Below are positions 25,625 through 35,123 of a stretch of 64,000 nucleotides of DNA, piece by piece. The DNA is from CAZVKN01 sp964627035 (GTDB lineage: Bacteria > Electryoneota > AABM5-125-24 > Hatepunaeales > Hatepunaeaceae). The translations under genes were made by a program, and so were the position numbers. The notes under the pieces are model-generated. The model had not been told where the DNA came from. It searched no databases and saw nothing but the letters and a program-made list of their open reading frames with translations. Numbering within the stretch: position 1 is the first letter of the stretch; each line of letters starts with the position of its first letter. Location: the NCBI GenBank assembly GCA_964627035.1, contig CAZVKN010000004.1, positions 76,359 to 140,358 of the forward strand, given 5' to 3'.

Positions 25625-25700
25625 CTCACGCAAAGCCGCAAAGAAGAAAAAGAAAAATCTTCTTCCCCTCTTCTTTGCGGCTTTGCGAGCTTTGCGTGAG
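25625..25700. repeat. Long inverted repeat, family H (CTCACGCAAAG...CTTTGCGTGAG)
   Basis: A 76-bp element with arms CTCACGCAAAGCCGCAAAGAAG and CTTCTTTGCGGCTTTGCG...CTTTGCGTGAG, lying 4 nt after glyQS and 10 nt before the alr start. A diverged copy precedes purC (51715-51788). Repeats of this kind are widespread in environmental bacterial genomes; no encoded transposase. Confidence 0.8.
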
Positions 25701-25710
25701 AACAAAAAAC

Positions 25711-26805
25711 ATGACCACTGATCGCCCTACACGTGCTGAAATTGATTTGTCCGCACTCCACCACAACTATTTAATTGCCAGGCAGTTATCCGACGATACA
25801 AAGATGATGGCGTTGGTCAAGGCTGAGGCTTACGGTCACGGTTTGATCCCGATTTCTCGTGCATTTGTTGAGATGGGAGTTGACTATCTCGGAGTCAGTT
25901 TTCTTGAGGAAGGAATTGAACTGCGTGAGGCTGGAGTAAACGCTCCAATCCTTGTGATGGGTGGATTGGTGGATGAACAGATTGAGCGATACCTCGATTA
26001 TAATCTGGAAATTACCGTATCATCTGTTTGGAAAGCCACTCACGTTGATCAGGTAGCAGCTTCACGGAGGGTCAAGGCTAAAGTTCAGCTGAAATTCGAC
26101 ACCGGAATGGGGCGGATCGGACAGAGCTGGCAGACGGCAGATCAGTTTCTGAGTGAAATTGCACGTTTGAAACATTTGAGTGTTAAAGGTATATACAGCC
26201 ATTTGGCTACAGCGGATGAGGACTTAAAGTTCGCACGTGTCCAATTGGATCGCTTCAATGAGATTATTGAGACCGCTCGGAAGATTGGGCTTGATCCACC
26301 GTCAATTCATATTGCAAATAGCGGCGGATTAATTCAACTTGGTGAACAATCCCACTTCAATATGATCAGACCTGGACTAATGCTCTACGGCTATTCACCC
26401 GGATTGACCAATCTGAAGCCTGTGATGACTCTGAAATCCCGAGTTGTGTACGTCAAGAAACCACCGAAAGGATCAACCATCGGTTACGGTGCAACATATC
26501 TCGCTAATGGGGACAATTGGATAGCGACACTACCGATAGGATATGGTGACGGCTATCCACGCCGTGCCGGGAATCGAGCCTGGGTGATGATGAACGGCAG
26601 ACCCTGCCCGATTGTAGGGCGGGTATCAATGGACATGATTACAATTGACGCCGGACCGGAAGCATATCTCGGTGATGAGGCGATCCTATTCGGTGGACAC
26701 GGTGAGAATCGTGTAGATCTGTGGGAACTGTCAAAACAGTTGGACACAATCCCGTATGAATTGATGTGCGGATTGACAGCACGTGTGCAGAGAGTGTATA
26801 TTTAA
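25711..26805 (+). CDS. alr: Alanine racemase
   Basis: Converts L- to D-alanine for peptidoglycan with pyridoxal phosphate. Start chosen at ATG 25711 because codons upstream lie inside the family H repeat. The PLP-binding Lys is at about 37 in ALVKAEAYGHG. Further motifs are KFDTGMGRIG, HIANSGG, RPGLMLYGYSP, the second-base Tyr region TIGYGATY, and LPIGYGDGYPRR with GRVSMDMITID. The length (364 aa) is normal. No strong Shine-Dalgarno is visible. Confidence 0.95.
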   Translation: MTTDRPTRAEIDLSALHHNYLIARQLSDDTKMMALVKAEAYGHGLIPISRAFVEMGVDYLGVSFLEEGIELREAGVNAPILVMGGLVDEQIERYLDYNLEITVSSVWKATHVDQVAASRRVKAKVQLKFDTGMGRIGQSWQTADQFLSEIARLKHLSVKGIYSHLATADEDLKFARVQLDRFNEIIETARKIGLDPPSIHIANSGGLIQLGEQSHFNMIRPGLMLYGYSPGLTNLKPVMTLKSRVVYVKKPPKGSTIGYGATYLANGDNWIATLPIGYGDGYPRRAGNRAWVMMNGRPCPIVGRVSMDMITIDAGPEAYLGDEAILFGGHGENRVDLWELSKQLDTIPYELMCGLTARVQRVYI

Positions 26806-26820
26806 TTTGTAATTGCTCTA

Positions 26821-26890
26821 CCACCAAGCCACCAAGAAAACAAAATTGAATCTTCCTCTTCTCTTCTTGGTGTCTTTGTGTCTTGGTGGT
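26821..26890. repeat. Inverted repeat, family H-like (CCACCAAG...CTTGGTGG)
   Basis: Arms CCACCAAGCCACCAAGAA and TTCTTGGTGTCTTTGTGTCTTGGTGG surround a pyrimidine-rich core; about 70 bp just upstream of the M14 peptidase gene. Same architecture (AG-rich to CT-rich palindrome) as 25625-25700 but a different arm sequence. Confidence 0.75.
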
Positions 26891-26922
26891 TTATCTTCTT
26901 ACTAACTTAGCTGGAGACCTTG

Positions 26923-29370
26923 ATGAAACGCATAAATCTATCTATCAATCTGACCTTCCTGATTGCAATTCTACTGCTTAGTGCAGGATCGCTGTACGCA
27001 TTTATTGATGATCCTGAATACCACCAGCTTGATGAGATTTGGGAAGAAATATTTGCCTTGCAGGAAGAATTCCCTCAGTGGTTGAGGGTGGACTCCATAG
27101 GTCACAGCCAGGAGGAAGGTCTGCCGATTTATGCGGTAAGGATAACGTATGACGTGCATGAACCTCCCGGGGACAAGCCACCCGTAGTTTTCATCGGTCA
27201 GGTACATGCAGAGGAGGTGCTTGGAGTCGAGTTCTGCATGTGGTTGATGCAAAAGATGGTCACTCAGGAGTTTCTTCCGCGAAAATGGCGTGATGAAGTT
27301 GACACCTATATAATCCCGACAGCAAATCCGGAAGGATTAAACGTAGTTTATGAGACAGATTACTCATATCGAAAAAACAAGCGGGACAATATCGGTGACA
27401 GTTTCTTCAGATGGTTCCCGGGATGGGGATCGGATACATCCGGTGTTGACATAAACCGCAACTTCCCTCTGAATTGGGCGAAAGGTGACAAATTACTCGT
27501 GAAGGGTTCTCAGGAACTTTACGATTACTATAGGGGTCCGGCACCGGCGAGTGAGTCTGAAACTCAAGCGCTGATAAGGTTCTATGATAAGATTCGCCCT
27601 TTTTATGGGATGACAATTCACAGCTCAAGAACCGGGAATGTCGCTGAACAGGTGATTTATCCCTGGGCTTATGGTGAGGGAGCTGACATAAAGTTTTCTC
27701 CTGACATTGATGTCTATGATGAACTGGCAAGGCAGGTTGCCAATCGCTGTGAGAAGTACGGATCGCCCGGTGTATTCTATCCCGTTATCCGGGTCGGACA
27801 TCCACGTGGAGATTTGGATACATACATGTATTACAGATTTGGTGCGTTTAGCATGAGGATTGAAATCGGTGACCAGGGTGAAGCAATGCAGCCTGATTCT
27901 GCTGGAATTCATAAAGTAATCGGTCAGACACGTCTCGGTTTTGAATACTTGCTGAACAGTGCCGGAGCGGAGATCGAAGAGGATGAGAAAGGTGAAATTA
28001 ACTGGAGCAGGATTGATATTCATGTAATTGATCCGGACGGGAGTCCTCTTGAGGCAAGGGTCGCACTAAAAAACTGGATCACGCCGACGATTCCGCATCG
28101 CACCACAAATCCGATCACAGGCAGGTATTACTGGCTGTCATACAGCGGCTACAGTGACTCGCTTTACATCAATAAATTCGGCTATGAACCGCAGGTCAGG
28201 CAGGTCAATGTCGGAGCCAATCCGGTGCGCAGGCGTGTTGCGCTGGAACCGCTCGATTGGTATGACGTTCAACTTAATATAACCGATCTGAACGGGATGA
28301 CTGTCACCGAACCCATTGAGATGACCGTCTCTCATCGTGATACATCCTGGTCAACGACCATTAATGGTGGTCAGCACGACATGTTCGTTCCTGAGGGCAG
28401 CTATCGGCTGAGCCTGTTTGCCCAAAACTATGTGTCACGTCAGGTAGAGCTTAGCGTGGATTCCTCAGGAATACAAACCATTGGGCTCAGCTTTGCAGCC
28501 GTATTGCTGGATCAACCGTTTGACGGTAACAGAGTTGTTTACACTTCCGATAATTCCAAGAACTTCAACGGTAACGGTGGCGATTCGCTCAAAAGGTGGG
28601 AAGTTACCGATGACATCTTTCATTCACCTCCAAGGTGTCTGACCGATACTCGGCTGGGCAACGTGCTGCCCCAGGAAGATGGTTGGTGCTCGCCGTACAA
28701 CAGCCGTGAACAGTCGTTTGATCTGTCCTCAGCCGGTACCGCATCTCTGACATACTGGCTGAATCAGGCACTGGAGCCAGGTTTCGACTCCATGTGGGTT
28801 GAAGTATGGGTTCCGGACTCAGGCTGGATGCAGATTGAAACGGCTCATCAGAGACAGCGTATTCTTGAAGATGTACCAATCCGCGAGTGGAACGCACCTC
28901 CCATAAACTATCAACAGTATCATCCATGGGAGCGGGTACTGATTCCATTGGACGACTGGTGTGGTCCGCAATCCGAACAGTTCCATTTCCGGTTCCGCAT
29001 TAAAAGCGATCTGTCCGTTACCACCGATGGAGTGTATATAGATGATGTGCGGCTGACGGTATCAGGCAATGCCCCACCATCTGTCAGTTCCGAACCGATA
29101 ATTCCCTTGAATTTTACGTTGAGTTCGCCTTATCCGAATCCGTTTAACAGTAGAGTAACTGTCAGAGCAAGTCTGCCTGAAGCAGAGTTGATAGAAACAA
29201 GGCTTTTTGATATTACAGGACGACAGGTTTTCAACAGGTCTTACGGTGAAATGGAAGCTGGTGTCCATGAGTTGTCAATATATGCCGGACATCTATCCAA
29301 CGGGCTATACATCTTGCAGGTCAGTTCACCCGGTCAATCAAAGTTGCGAAAAGTAATGTTGTTGAAGTGA
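26923..29370 (+). CDS. Secreted M14 zinc carboxypeptidase with sorting domain
   Basis: An 815-aa metallopeptidase. The ATG at 26923 has GGAG 6 nt upstream and opens a signal peptide (to about SLYA). The M14 domain spans about 35-350: zinc ligands H95 and E98 in GQVHAEEV, substrate and zinc residues in YRKNKRDN and GVDINRNFP, third ligand His at about 233 in GMTIHSS, and the catalytic Glu probably in SMRIEIGD. A carboxypeptidase-regulatory-like beta domain and a jelly-roll-like region (about 520-720) follow, then the C-terminal sorting/FlgD-like domain (YPNPFNS ... LSNGLYILQV ... KVMLLK) shared with the C25 peptidase and beta-helix proteins. Probably exported to the surface for protein degradation. 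Confidence 0.9.
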   Translation: MKRINLSINLTFLIAILLLSAGSLYAFIDDPEYHQLDEIWEEIFALQEEFPQWLRVDSIGHSQEEGLPIYAVRITYDVHEPPGDKPPVVFIGQVHAEEVLGVEFCMWLMQKMVTQEFLPRKWRDEVDTYIIPTANPEGLNVVYETDYSYRKNKRDNIGDSFFRWFPGWGSDTSGVDINRNFPLNWAKGDKLLVKGSQELYDYYRGPAPASESETQALIRFYDKIRPFYGMTIHSSRTGNVAEQVIYPWAYGEGADIKFSPDIDVYDELARQVANRCEKYGSPGVFYPVIRVGHPRGDLDTYMYYRFGAFSMRIEIGDQGEAMQPDSAGIHKVIGQTRLGFEYLLNSAGAEIEEDEKGEINWSRIDIHVIDPDGSPLEARVALKNWITPTIPHRTTNPITGRYYWLSYSGYSDSLYINKFGYEPQVRQVNVGANPVRRRVALEPLDWYDVQLNITDLNGMTVTEPIEMTVSHRDTSWSTTINGGQHDMFVPEGSYRLSLFAQNYVSRQVELSVDSSGIQTIGLSFAAVLLDQPFDGNRVVYTSDNSKNFNGNGGDSLKRWEVTDDIFHSPPRCLTDTRLGNVLPQEDGWCSPYNSREQSFDLSSAGTASLTYWLNQALEPGFDSMWVEVWVPDSGWMQIETAHQRQRILEDVPIREWNAPPINYQQYHPWERVLIPLDDWCGPQSEQFHFRFRIKSDLSVTTDGVYIDDVRLTVSGNAPPSVSSEPIIPLNFTLSSPYPNPFNSRVTVRASLPEAELIETRLFDITGRQVFNRSYGEMEAGVHELSIYAGHLSNGLYILQVSSPGQSKLRKVMLLK

Positions 29371-29393
29371 TGTAATCGTCATTCTGATGTAAT

Positions 29394-29495
29394 TGTCATT
29401 CTGAACGCAGTGAAGAATCTCTCGGCGAGACCCTTCACTACGTTCAGGGTGACAGGATTAAACAATCTGCTTAATCCGTTAAATTCGTTGTGAAT
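29394..29495. repeat. Family G inverted repeat plus family E fragment
   Basis: 29394-29454: arms TGTCATTCTGAACGCAGTGA and TCACTACGTTCAGGGTGACA flank AGAATCTCTCGGCGAGACCC. It is followed at 29455-29495 by a family E remnant (GGATTAAACAATCTG, TTAATCCG, TCGTTGTG). These fill the gap before the beta-helix gene. Confidence 0.7.
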
Positions 29496-29511
29496 AGCTA
29501 AGGAGATTATC

Positions 29512-32166
29512 ATGAAAACGTTAACGATACTATTAGTCTTGATCTTTGCACTTACAACATACGCTGAGGTCATCAATATCCCTGACGACTATGAGACCAT
29601 TCAAGAAGGAATTTCCAGAGCCGATGACGGCGATGTCGTGGCTGTGGAGTCGGGAGTGTATCGCGAAACTATCAGTTTCTTAGGAAAGGCAATCTCAATC
29701 ATCGGTGATCCCGAACATCCTGAAGAAGTTGTAATTGACGGGGGGCGTAGAGGTAGTGTTGTGTCATTTACACGCAGAGAAGATCAACGATCAATACTCA
29801 ATGGTTTCACACTCCGAAACGGCCGGACTGATGAACACGGTGGAGGTGTTAAGTGTATAAACTCAAGTCCGATTTTACTGAATCTGATTGTGCATGCCAA
29901 TCGAGCGGACGTCAGCGGCGGAGGTATCTCCTGTTACACCAATTCCAATCCACAACTCTTTCAGGTATTGATACGAGACAACCTTGGTAGAGGTCACGGG
30001 GGTGGAATGTCATGCTATGGCAATTCAAACCCGGAGCTACTGAATGTTATTATCAGTGATAATATCAGCAGTGGATACGGTGGCGGAATTTACTGCTCCT
30101 CTTCCAATCCGACTCTCACGGAAGTCGAAATTCGAGACAACGCCGGCGTGCTGTCCGGTGGTGGCATCACATGCATCAGATCTGAACCTGTTTTGGTGAA
30201 CACAGCCGTTATAGGCAATGAAACCGGAGCACATGGCGGTGCAGTTTACTGCAATCAATCTAATCCGATGTTGGTGAATGTTACTGCAAGTGGAAACAGC
30301 GCTGATGATAATGAAGGATTCGGGGATGGCATTTATCTGACCAATCAATCTGAACCGGAAGTAATCAACTCCATTTTCTGGGACAACCTGCCGCATGAGA
30401 TCTATTTCTCTGAAAATGGTGAAGCAAACAGCATAACCATCAGCTATTCTGATCTTGATGTTGATGAAGACGAATTGAACCAAAGAGATGAGGACGACCT
30501 TATCTGGGGTGAGGGCATTATAAATGATGATCCTCTGTTTGCTGATCCTGAAGAAGGGAACTTTCACCTGACCGAGGACTCTCCGTGCATAGACACAGGT
30601 GATCCCGATTCACCGGAAGATCCTGACGGGACCCGCGCGGATATGGGTGCGTACTACTTCGATCAGCGGCGCGATCCTGACGATGATGGAATCCTCCACG
30701 TGCCGGATGAGTATGAGACCATTCAGGAAGCTATTGATACTGCAGAGGACGGCGATACGGTGTTGGTTGATCCGGGTGAATATGTCGAGAACATCAACTT
30801 TGACGGTAAAGCTATAGCTGTAATCGGCAATCCTGACGATCCGGGTGAAGTCGTTATTGACGGTGATGATAACGGACCTTGTGTTCTGTTCGCAAGCGAT
30901 GAAGGCAATGAAAGTCAATTAATCGGATTCACGCTGACAAACGGCGATGCTACGGGAGACGGTTACGGTGGTGGGATTCTAATAGAACATTCATCTCCGA
31001 CGATTTCCTACAACATCATCACCGGAAACAGTGCGGATCAGGGAGGAGGAGGGCTGTCTGCATCGGCTGAAGGTTGCGAACCTGTCATTACCCATAATCT
31101 GTTCTACGACAACGGTACCGATGGCGGAGGTGGTGGGCTTTCGTTCTACGAGTGTGGTGGCATTGTGTTAAACAATACGATTGTCGGTAACAGTGCAGGT
31201 CAAGGTGGTGGTGGAATAAACATACCGTTCACAAGAGGTATGCAGATCACTAACAATATAGTTGTTTCAAACGAAGGGTCAGGAATCGCCGGATGGAACG
31301 CTGAGGAATACACCCTCACATTCAACGATGTTTGGGACAATCAAGGTGGCAACTACAGTAATGTTCAGGCAGATGACGGGTCAATCTCTGATGATCCTGA
31401 GTTTGTCAATGCTGACGAGGCTGATTATCATTTAACCGAAGACTCTCCGTGCATAGACACAGGTGATCCCGATTTACCGGAAGATCCGGATGGAACTCGT
31501 GCCGATATGGGAGCGTACTACTTTCATCAGAATTTTCCACCTGAACAGTTTGATCTGCTGTTGCCGGAGGATGGAGCGGCTGTTGTCTGTATTGACACAA
31601 CGACTTTCACCTGGGAAGCGTCGAATGATCCCAATCCGGATGATGAAGTAATTTATTTTCTTGTTGTAAATGGTTTGGATCACGAAGGAGTTGAGGTAAT
31701 AGAGGCCCATGTTTTTGAAGTTGATACAAATTCCTTTGATCTTGTCTTTACCGATGTCGGTGTAATGGATGGAGGAGATAACTACTTACCGTTTGAATGG
31801 TTCGTGTATGCTGTTTCCGGATCAGATAGTACCGAAAGCGAAAACCATTTTGCAATATTTCCCGAACCAAGCGGATCGGTAGGTTCAGACGAAAATCTTC
31901 CAGTTCAATTCGCACTACGGTCCATTCACCCTAACCCATTCAATGCACAGACCCGACTGACCTATTCGCTACCGGTTGCGTCTCAACTGTCACTGAATGT
32001 GTACAACTCATCGGGACAGTTGATAAGCACGTTGTATGATGGTGTGCAGTCAGCAGGTAATCACACACTGTTATGGCATGTGAAAGGTCTGTCAGCAGGA
32101 ATTTATTTCATTCGGATGGAGTCTGATGGACATAGTAACACGCGGAAGATAGTGCTGATAAAGTGA
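29512..32166 (+). CDS. Secreted parallel beta-helix protein with internal duplication and sorting domain
   Basis: An 884-aa protein; ATG preceded by AAGGAGATT. After the signal peptide, two similar right-handed beta-helix blocks each start with IPDDYETIQEGISRADDGD / VPDEYETIQEAIDTAEDGD and contain GG-rich rungs (GGGISCYTNSNPQL, GGGMSCYGNSNPELL). Each block ends with nearly identical TEDSPCIDTGDP...GTRADMGAYYF (DNA about 30570-30660 and 31430-31523). An Ig-like region and the C-terminal sorting/FlgD-like domain (IHPNPFNAQ ... LSAGIYFIRM ... KIVLIK) follow. Related proteins bind or cleave polysaccharides, but no lyase catalytic set is obvious. Expected to be surface-displayed or released. Confidence 0.88.
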   Translation: MKTLTILLVLIFALTTYAEVINIPDDYETIQEGISRADDGDVVAVESGVYRETISFLGKAISIIGDPEHPEEVVIDGGRRGSVVSFTRREDQRSILNGFTLRNGRTDEHGGGVKCINSSPILLNLIVHANRADVSGGGISCYTNSNPQLFQVLIRDNLGRGHGGGMSCYGNSNPELLNVIISDNISSGYGGGIYCSSSNPTLTEVEIRDNAGVLSGGGITCIRSEPVLVNTAVIGNETGAHGGAVYCNQSNPMLVNVTASGNSADDNEGFGDGIYLTNQSEPEVINSIFWDNLPHEIYFSENGEANSITISYSDLDVDEDELNQRDEDDLIWGEGIINDDPLFADPEEGNFHLTEDSPCIDTGDPDSPEDPDGTRADMGAYYFDQRRDPDDDGILHVPDEYETIQEAIDTAEDGDTVLVDPGEYVENINFDGKAIAVIGNPDDPGEVVIDGDDNGPCVLFASDEGNESQLIGFTLTNGDATGDGYGGGILIEHSSPTISYNIITGNSADQGGGGLSASAEGCEPVITHNLFYDNGTDGGGGGLSFYECGGIVLNNTIVGNSAGQGGGGINIPFTRGMQITNNIVVSNEGSGIAGWNAEEYTLTFNDVWDNQGGNYSNVQADDGSISDDPEFVNADEADYHLTEDSPCIDTGDPDLPEDPDGTRADMGAYYFHQNFPPEQFDLLLPEDGAAVVCIDTTTFTWEASNDPNPDDEVIYFLVVNGLDHEGVEVIEAHVFEVDTNSFDLVFTDVGVMDGGDNYLPFEWFVYAVSGSDSTESENHFAIFPEPSGSVGSDENLPVQFALRSIHPNPFNAQTRLTYSLPVASQLSLNVYNSSGQLISTLYDGVQSAGNHTLLWHVKGLSAGIYFIRMESDGHSNTRKIVLIK

Positions 32167-32190
32167 GCGGACTTCATTCCCACTACCGAC

Positions 32191-32216
32191 GTCATTCCCG
32201 CGAAGGCGGGAATCCA
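32191..32216. repeat. Family C repeat (GTCATTCCCGC-GAAG-GCGGGAATCCA)
   Basis: An 8-bp stem ATTCCCGC/GCGGGAAT with loop GAAG, between the beta-helix gene and the next gene. Related units are at 40491-40562, 42801-42873, 56136-56160, 56216-56243 and about 56537-56562. Confidence 0.75.
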
Positions 32217-32302
32217 GTGTTTTATGTGGCATGTACTGCTTGACGTTTGAGCAGACTAATTAGTTACTTCTATGTAAACAGAATACAATCGGAGACATTG
32301 AA

Positions 32303-32920
32303 TTGAATAAAATTATATTGACAGCATTGATGATAGCAGTAATGCTTCCAAATGCTAATGCACAATTGCGGATAAATGATTTTGCAGTTGAAGCAGGCAC
32401 CTCGCATCCGATAGGTGAAGCCGGGGATGTCTGGAGTACCGGGTACCATTTGGGGCTAAGCTTTTATATTCCATTTAAGCAGTCATGGAACTGGGGGCTG
32501 AACATGTCTTATGACAGGTGGAAACCAAATGCAGAACAATTACTTGGAGCGGAATCCGACGATCTGCGCGTTGAGATAAGTAGTGGTTCAAAGAGTATAG
32601 GTTCTATGTCTGCATTGATTCAATATACGCCTGATAATCTGAATTGGTTGATGTTTGATGGAGGTGCAGCTCTTCACTACCTCCGCTGGTTTGAGGCAAC
32701 CTTACGGGGGTCTGTAACGTATGAAGATGAGGATGGTGCAGGTGTAATTGTTTATGAAGCATATTTCCCCGGGGGATCTGAACTCGCTGCAGGAGTATAT
32801 TTTGGTATCTCAATGGAATTTTTTGATCGAATTAAACCGAGAATTCGCTATAATTATGTTTTCAGTGCAGATACTCCGACAGAGTTCATCCAGCTTAATG
32901 TAGGTTTGTTGGCACGCTAA
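32303..32920 (+). CDS. Outer-membrane beta-barrel protein candidate
   Basis: A 205-aa protein with a signal peptide (ILTALMIAVMLPNANAQ). The mature part looks like an 8-stranded OmpA/OmpX-type barrel: amphipathic strands ending in aromatic residues (HLGLSFYIPF, WNWGLNMSYDRW, LNWLMFDGGAALHYLRWF, RIRYNYVF) and the final strand FIQLNVGLLAR. The start is TTG at 32303 with CGGAGA about 10 nt upstream. No catalytic motif; function unknown. Confidence 0.7.
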   Translation: MNKIILTALMIAVMLPNANAQLRINDFAVEAGTSHPIGEAGDVWSTGYHLGLSFYIPFKQSWNWGLNMSYDRWKPNAEQLLGAESDDLRVEISSGSKSIGSMSALIQYTPDNLNWLMFDGGAALHYLRWFEATLRGSVTYEDEDGAGVIVYEAYFPGGSELAAGVYFGISMEFFDRIKPRIRYNYVFSADTPTEFIQLNVGLLAR

Positions 32921-32964
32921 TCGTTTATTCTTTCAATTCAGATCTAAACATTTGATACTACAAA

Positions 32965-32990
32965 CAGAATGATGTTTATATATCATTCTG
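32965..32990. repeat. Hairpin CAGAATGAT-N8-ATCATTCTG
   Basis: A 9-bp perfect stem with loop GTTTATAT between the barrel gene and the PrkA operon. It is either a terminator for the former or part of the operon leader; related to family G. Confidence 0.5.
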
Positions 32991-33040
32991 ATTGTTGACA
33001 TAGACTCTCAATCACAATTTCCAATCACCCGGAGGCGACA

Positions 33041-35116
33041 ATGGGTAACATTAGCAATCAGTCCATAGATAATTCTCTCGATTATCATCTGAAATGCGTG
33101 CTGTCAGGCGAAAGACGCTTTGAAAACGCTTTTCAGTCCATATCACGCATGATTCTTGGTGATCCTGATAAGATTAAGAAGACCGTTGTAAACGGTCGGA
33201 ACACGCATGACTTTCTGGTATTCCGCGAGCATAAAAAGCATATCATCGGGATGTTCGATGAGATCAATAGTTTTGTCTCGTTTGTTAAGGACGCATCCGA
33301 GGGAGGATCTTCCAAAGAGATGGCATTTGTATTGATCGGCGAACCGGGAAACGGTAAGACCTTCTTCGTTGATTACCTGAACATGATCTACCGAAATTTT
33401 ATCTCACTGGAGGAGAACCGCAGATATACCTTCAAGTTCAAAAAACTTAATCAGTTATCCGGTTACGGTAAGATCACCACCATCGAATCTCAGACATTTG
33501 AAGACCCGATGGTGCTGATGATGAACCTGAATGAAGACTGCAATAAAAACAAGGAACTCATCGCCAAAGCGGGTGCTTCGCACGATCAAATAGAGACAAT
33601 CTTTGAGGACTACCGTCCGATGGGCGCATGTTCTGACTACATCTGGAGCGAGATCAGAGAGCATTGTGACGGTGATCTGAAGAAAATGAAAGAGTTCATC
33701 GAGATCATACCGCTGCCGATCAGTGAATCACGCGGGACTCTGACCGGGAAATATGCTGCCAAGGACAAGATAACCTCTTCAGCAGTTGATCTACTCGGTG
33801 ACGAATCAATCACCCGCTTACTGCACATCACCGATACGAGCAATCCCTACAGATTCGATCTGCGGCGGGGAGCTTTAGCCCGCGTAGCCGGAGGTGGAAT
33901 TCATTTCGCTGATGAGATCTTCAAGAACAAGCGCGACCTCGTTCAGGTATATCTCGGTGTCATCCAGAACAGAACAATCGAGATCGAAGGATTTAAATGG
34001 CCCCTTGACACATTGGTAATAGCCACGAGCAACAATTCCGAGTTTGCCAGGTTCCTCGAAGAGAAGGAGCAGGCACCGATTGTTGACCGTTGCAGGCTTT
34101 CATACATGGCTCACAATACGAACTACCGACTACAGGATGAACTGACCGGTTTTGCCATCGGCAGCACTGATAAGACTACCTATTCCAATGCGAAGCTCCA
34201 CATTGATCCGAATCTGAACTATTCACTGTCAGTGTCGGTAATCCTGTCAAGAATGCCATCATCCGAGAAGCTGACCCCTATTGAGATGATGAAACTGTCA
34301 GCAGGTGAGGTTGCGGGTGAAAAGAGCATCAAAACCCTCGCAGAAGTTATAGCAGATCTTAACAGTGATCCCGATATAACCCGGCGGTTTGGTCAGAAGG
34401 GACTTGGGCATCGAAACCTTGGCAGAGCAATACAGATTCTCCTCGAACGTTCTGAGACTCAGGAAGGGGAATGCATGTATGCCGGGGACATTTTTAAGTC
34501 ACTTGAATCGGTGATTCTCGATTATGTTCAGGAACCGAATGACCGGACAAAATACTTTAACGACCTGAAAATTGCGCGCGGGTTGTACCGCGAAAATGTG
34601 ATGACGACGATTTTCAATGCATACATGGATGAACCGAAGGCAGTGCAAAAAGATGTCATGAACTACGTAAATATGATCATCGGCATTGACGCAAAAAATC
34701 TGGGACCGGAAAAGATTTGGACATACAAAGATCCGCAGACCGGTAAAATTATACCGATCAAAATTGATGAATCATTCATCAACAGCGTCGAATCGAGACT
34801 CGGACTAAAAAATGATGAACAGAAGCAGAGTTTCCGTACGACCATCTCGAAGATCTACGGTCAGAAGATGATTCAGGATCCCAACTACAACTTTATGGAT
34901 AACAACGAGCTGGTCAAAGCAGTGACGGATGTCCGTTTGAAATCCGATGTTGCCGGAGCTGGAAGCTTGGTCGGAGCACTGTCAAATCGCACAAATGAAG
35001 ATAACCTGAAACTGTACAACCGAATGATTGACACGATGGTCAATAAGTTGGACTACTGTAACACCTGCGCCAAGAAAACCATCGAATACTTCTGCACTCA
35101 GGACGATGCGAGTTAG
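33041..35116 (+). CDS. prkA: PrkA-family AAA+ protein (first copy)
   Basis: A 691-aa AAA+ ATPase/putative serine kinase of the PrkA (YeaG) family. Walker A is GEPGNGKT (100-107). The sensor/Walker B region is GGGIHFADEIFKNKRDLVQV, then LGVIQNRTIEIEGFKWPLDTLVIATSN, the family pattern of an AAA core followed by the PrkA C-terminal domain (about 430-690). It starts with ATG behind a strong Shine-Dalgarno (CGGAGGCGACA). It is the first gene of a four-gene operon with YhbH/YeaH, SpoVR and a second PrkA-like gene; spacings are 7, 3 and 4 nt. In Bacillus and enterobacteria, PrkA, YhbH/YeaH and SpoVR/YcgB act together in sporulation or starvation response. The protein is slightly longer than typical (about 640 aa). 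Confidence 0.85.
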   Translation: MGNISNQSIDNSLDYHLKCVLSGERRFENAFQSISRMILGDPDKIKKTVVNGRNTHDFLVFREHKKHIIGMFDEINSFVSFVKDASEGGSSKEMAFVLIGEPGNGKTFFVDYLNMIYRNFISLEENRRYTFKFKKLNQLSGYGKITTIESQTFEDPMVLMMNLNEDCNKNKELIAKAGASHDQIETIFEDYRPMGACSDYIWSEIREHCDGDLKKMKEFIEIIPLPISESRGTLTGKYAAKDKITSSAVDLLGDESITRLLHITDTSNPYRFDLRRGALARVAGGGIHFADEIFKNKRDLVQVYLGVIQNRTIEIEGFKWPLDTLVIATSNNSEFARFLEEKEQAPIVDRCRLSYMAHNTNYRLQDELTGFAIGSTDKTTYSNAKLHIDPNLNYSLSVSVILSRMPSSEKLTPIEMMKLSAGEVAGEKSIKTLAEVIADLNSDPDITRRFGQKGLGHRNLGRAIQILLERSETQEGECMYAGDIFKSLESVILDYVQEPNDRTKYFNDLKIARGLYRENVMTTIFNAYMDEPKAVQKDVMNYVNMIIGIDAKNLGPEKIWTYKDPQTGKIIPIKIDESFINSVESRLGLKNDEQKQSFRTTISKIYGQKMIQDPNYNFMDNNELVKAVTDVRLKSDVAGAGSLVGALSNRTNEDNLKLYNRMIDTMVNKLDYCNTCAKKTIEYFCTQDDAS

Positions 35117-35123
35117 CTGAATA

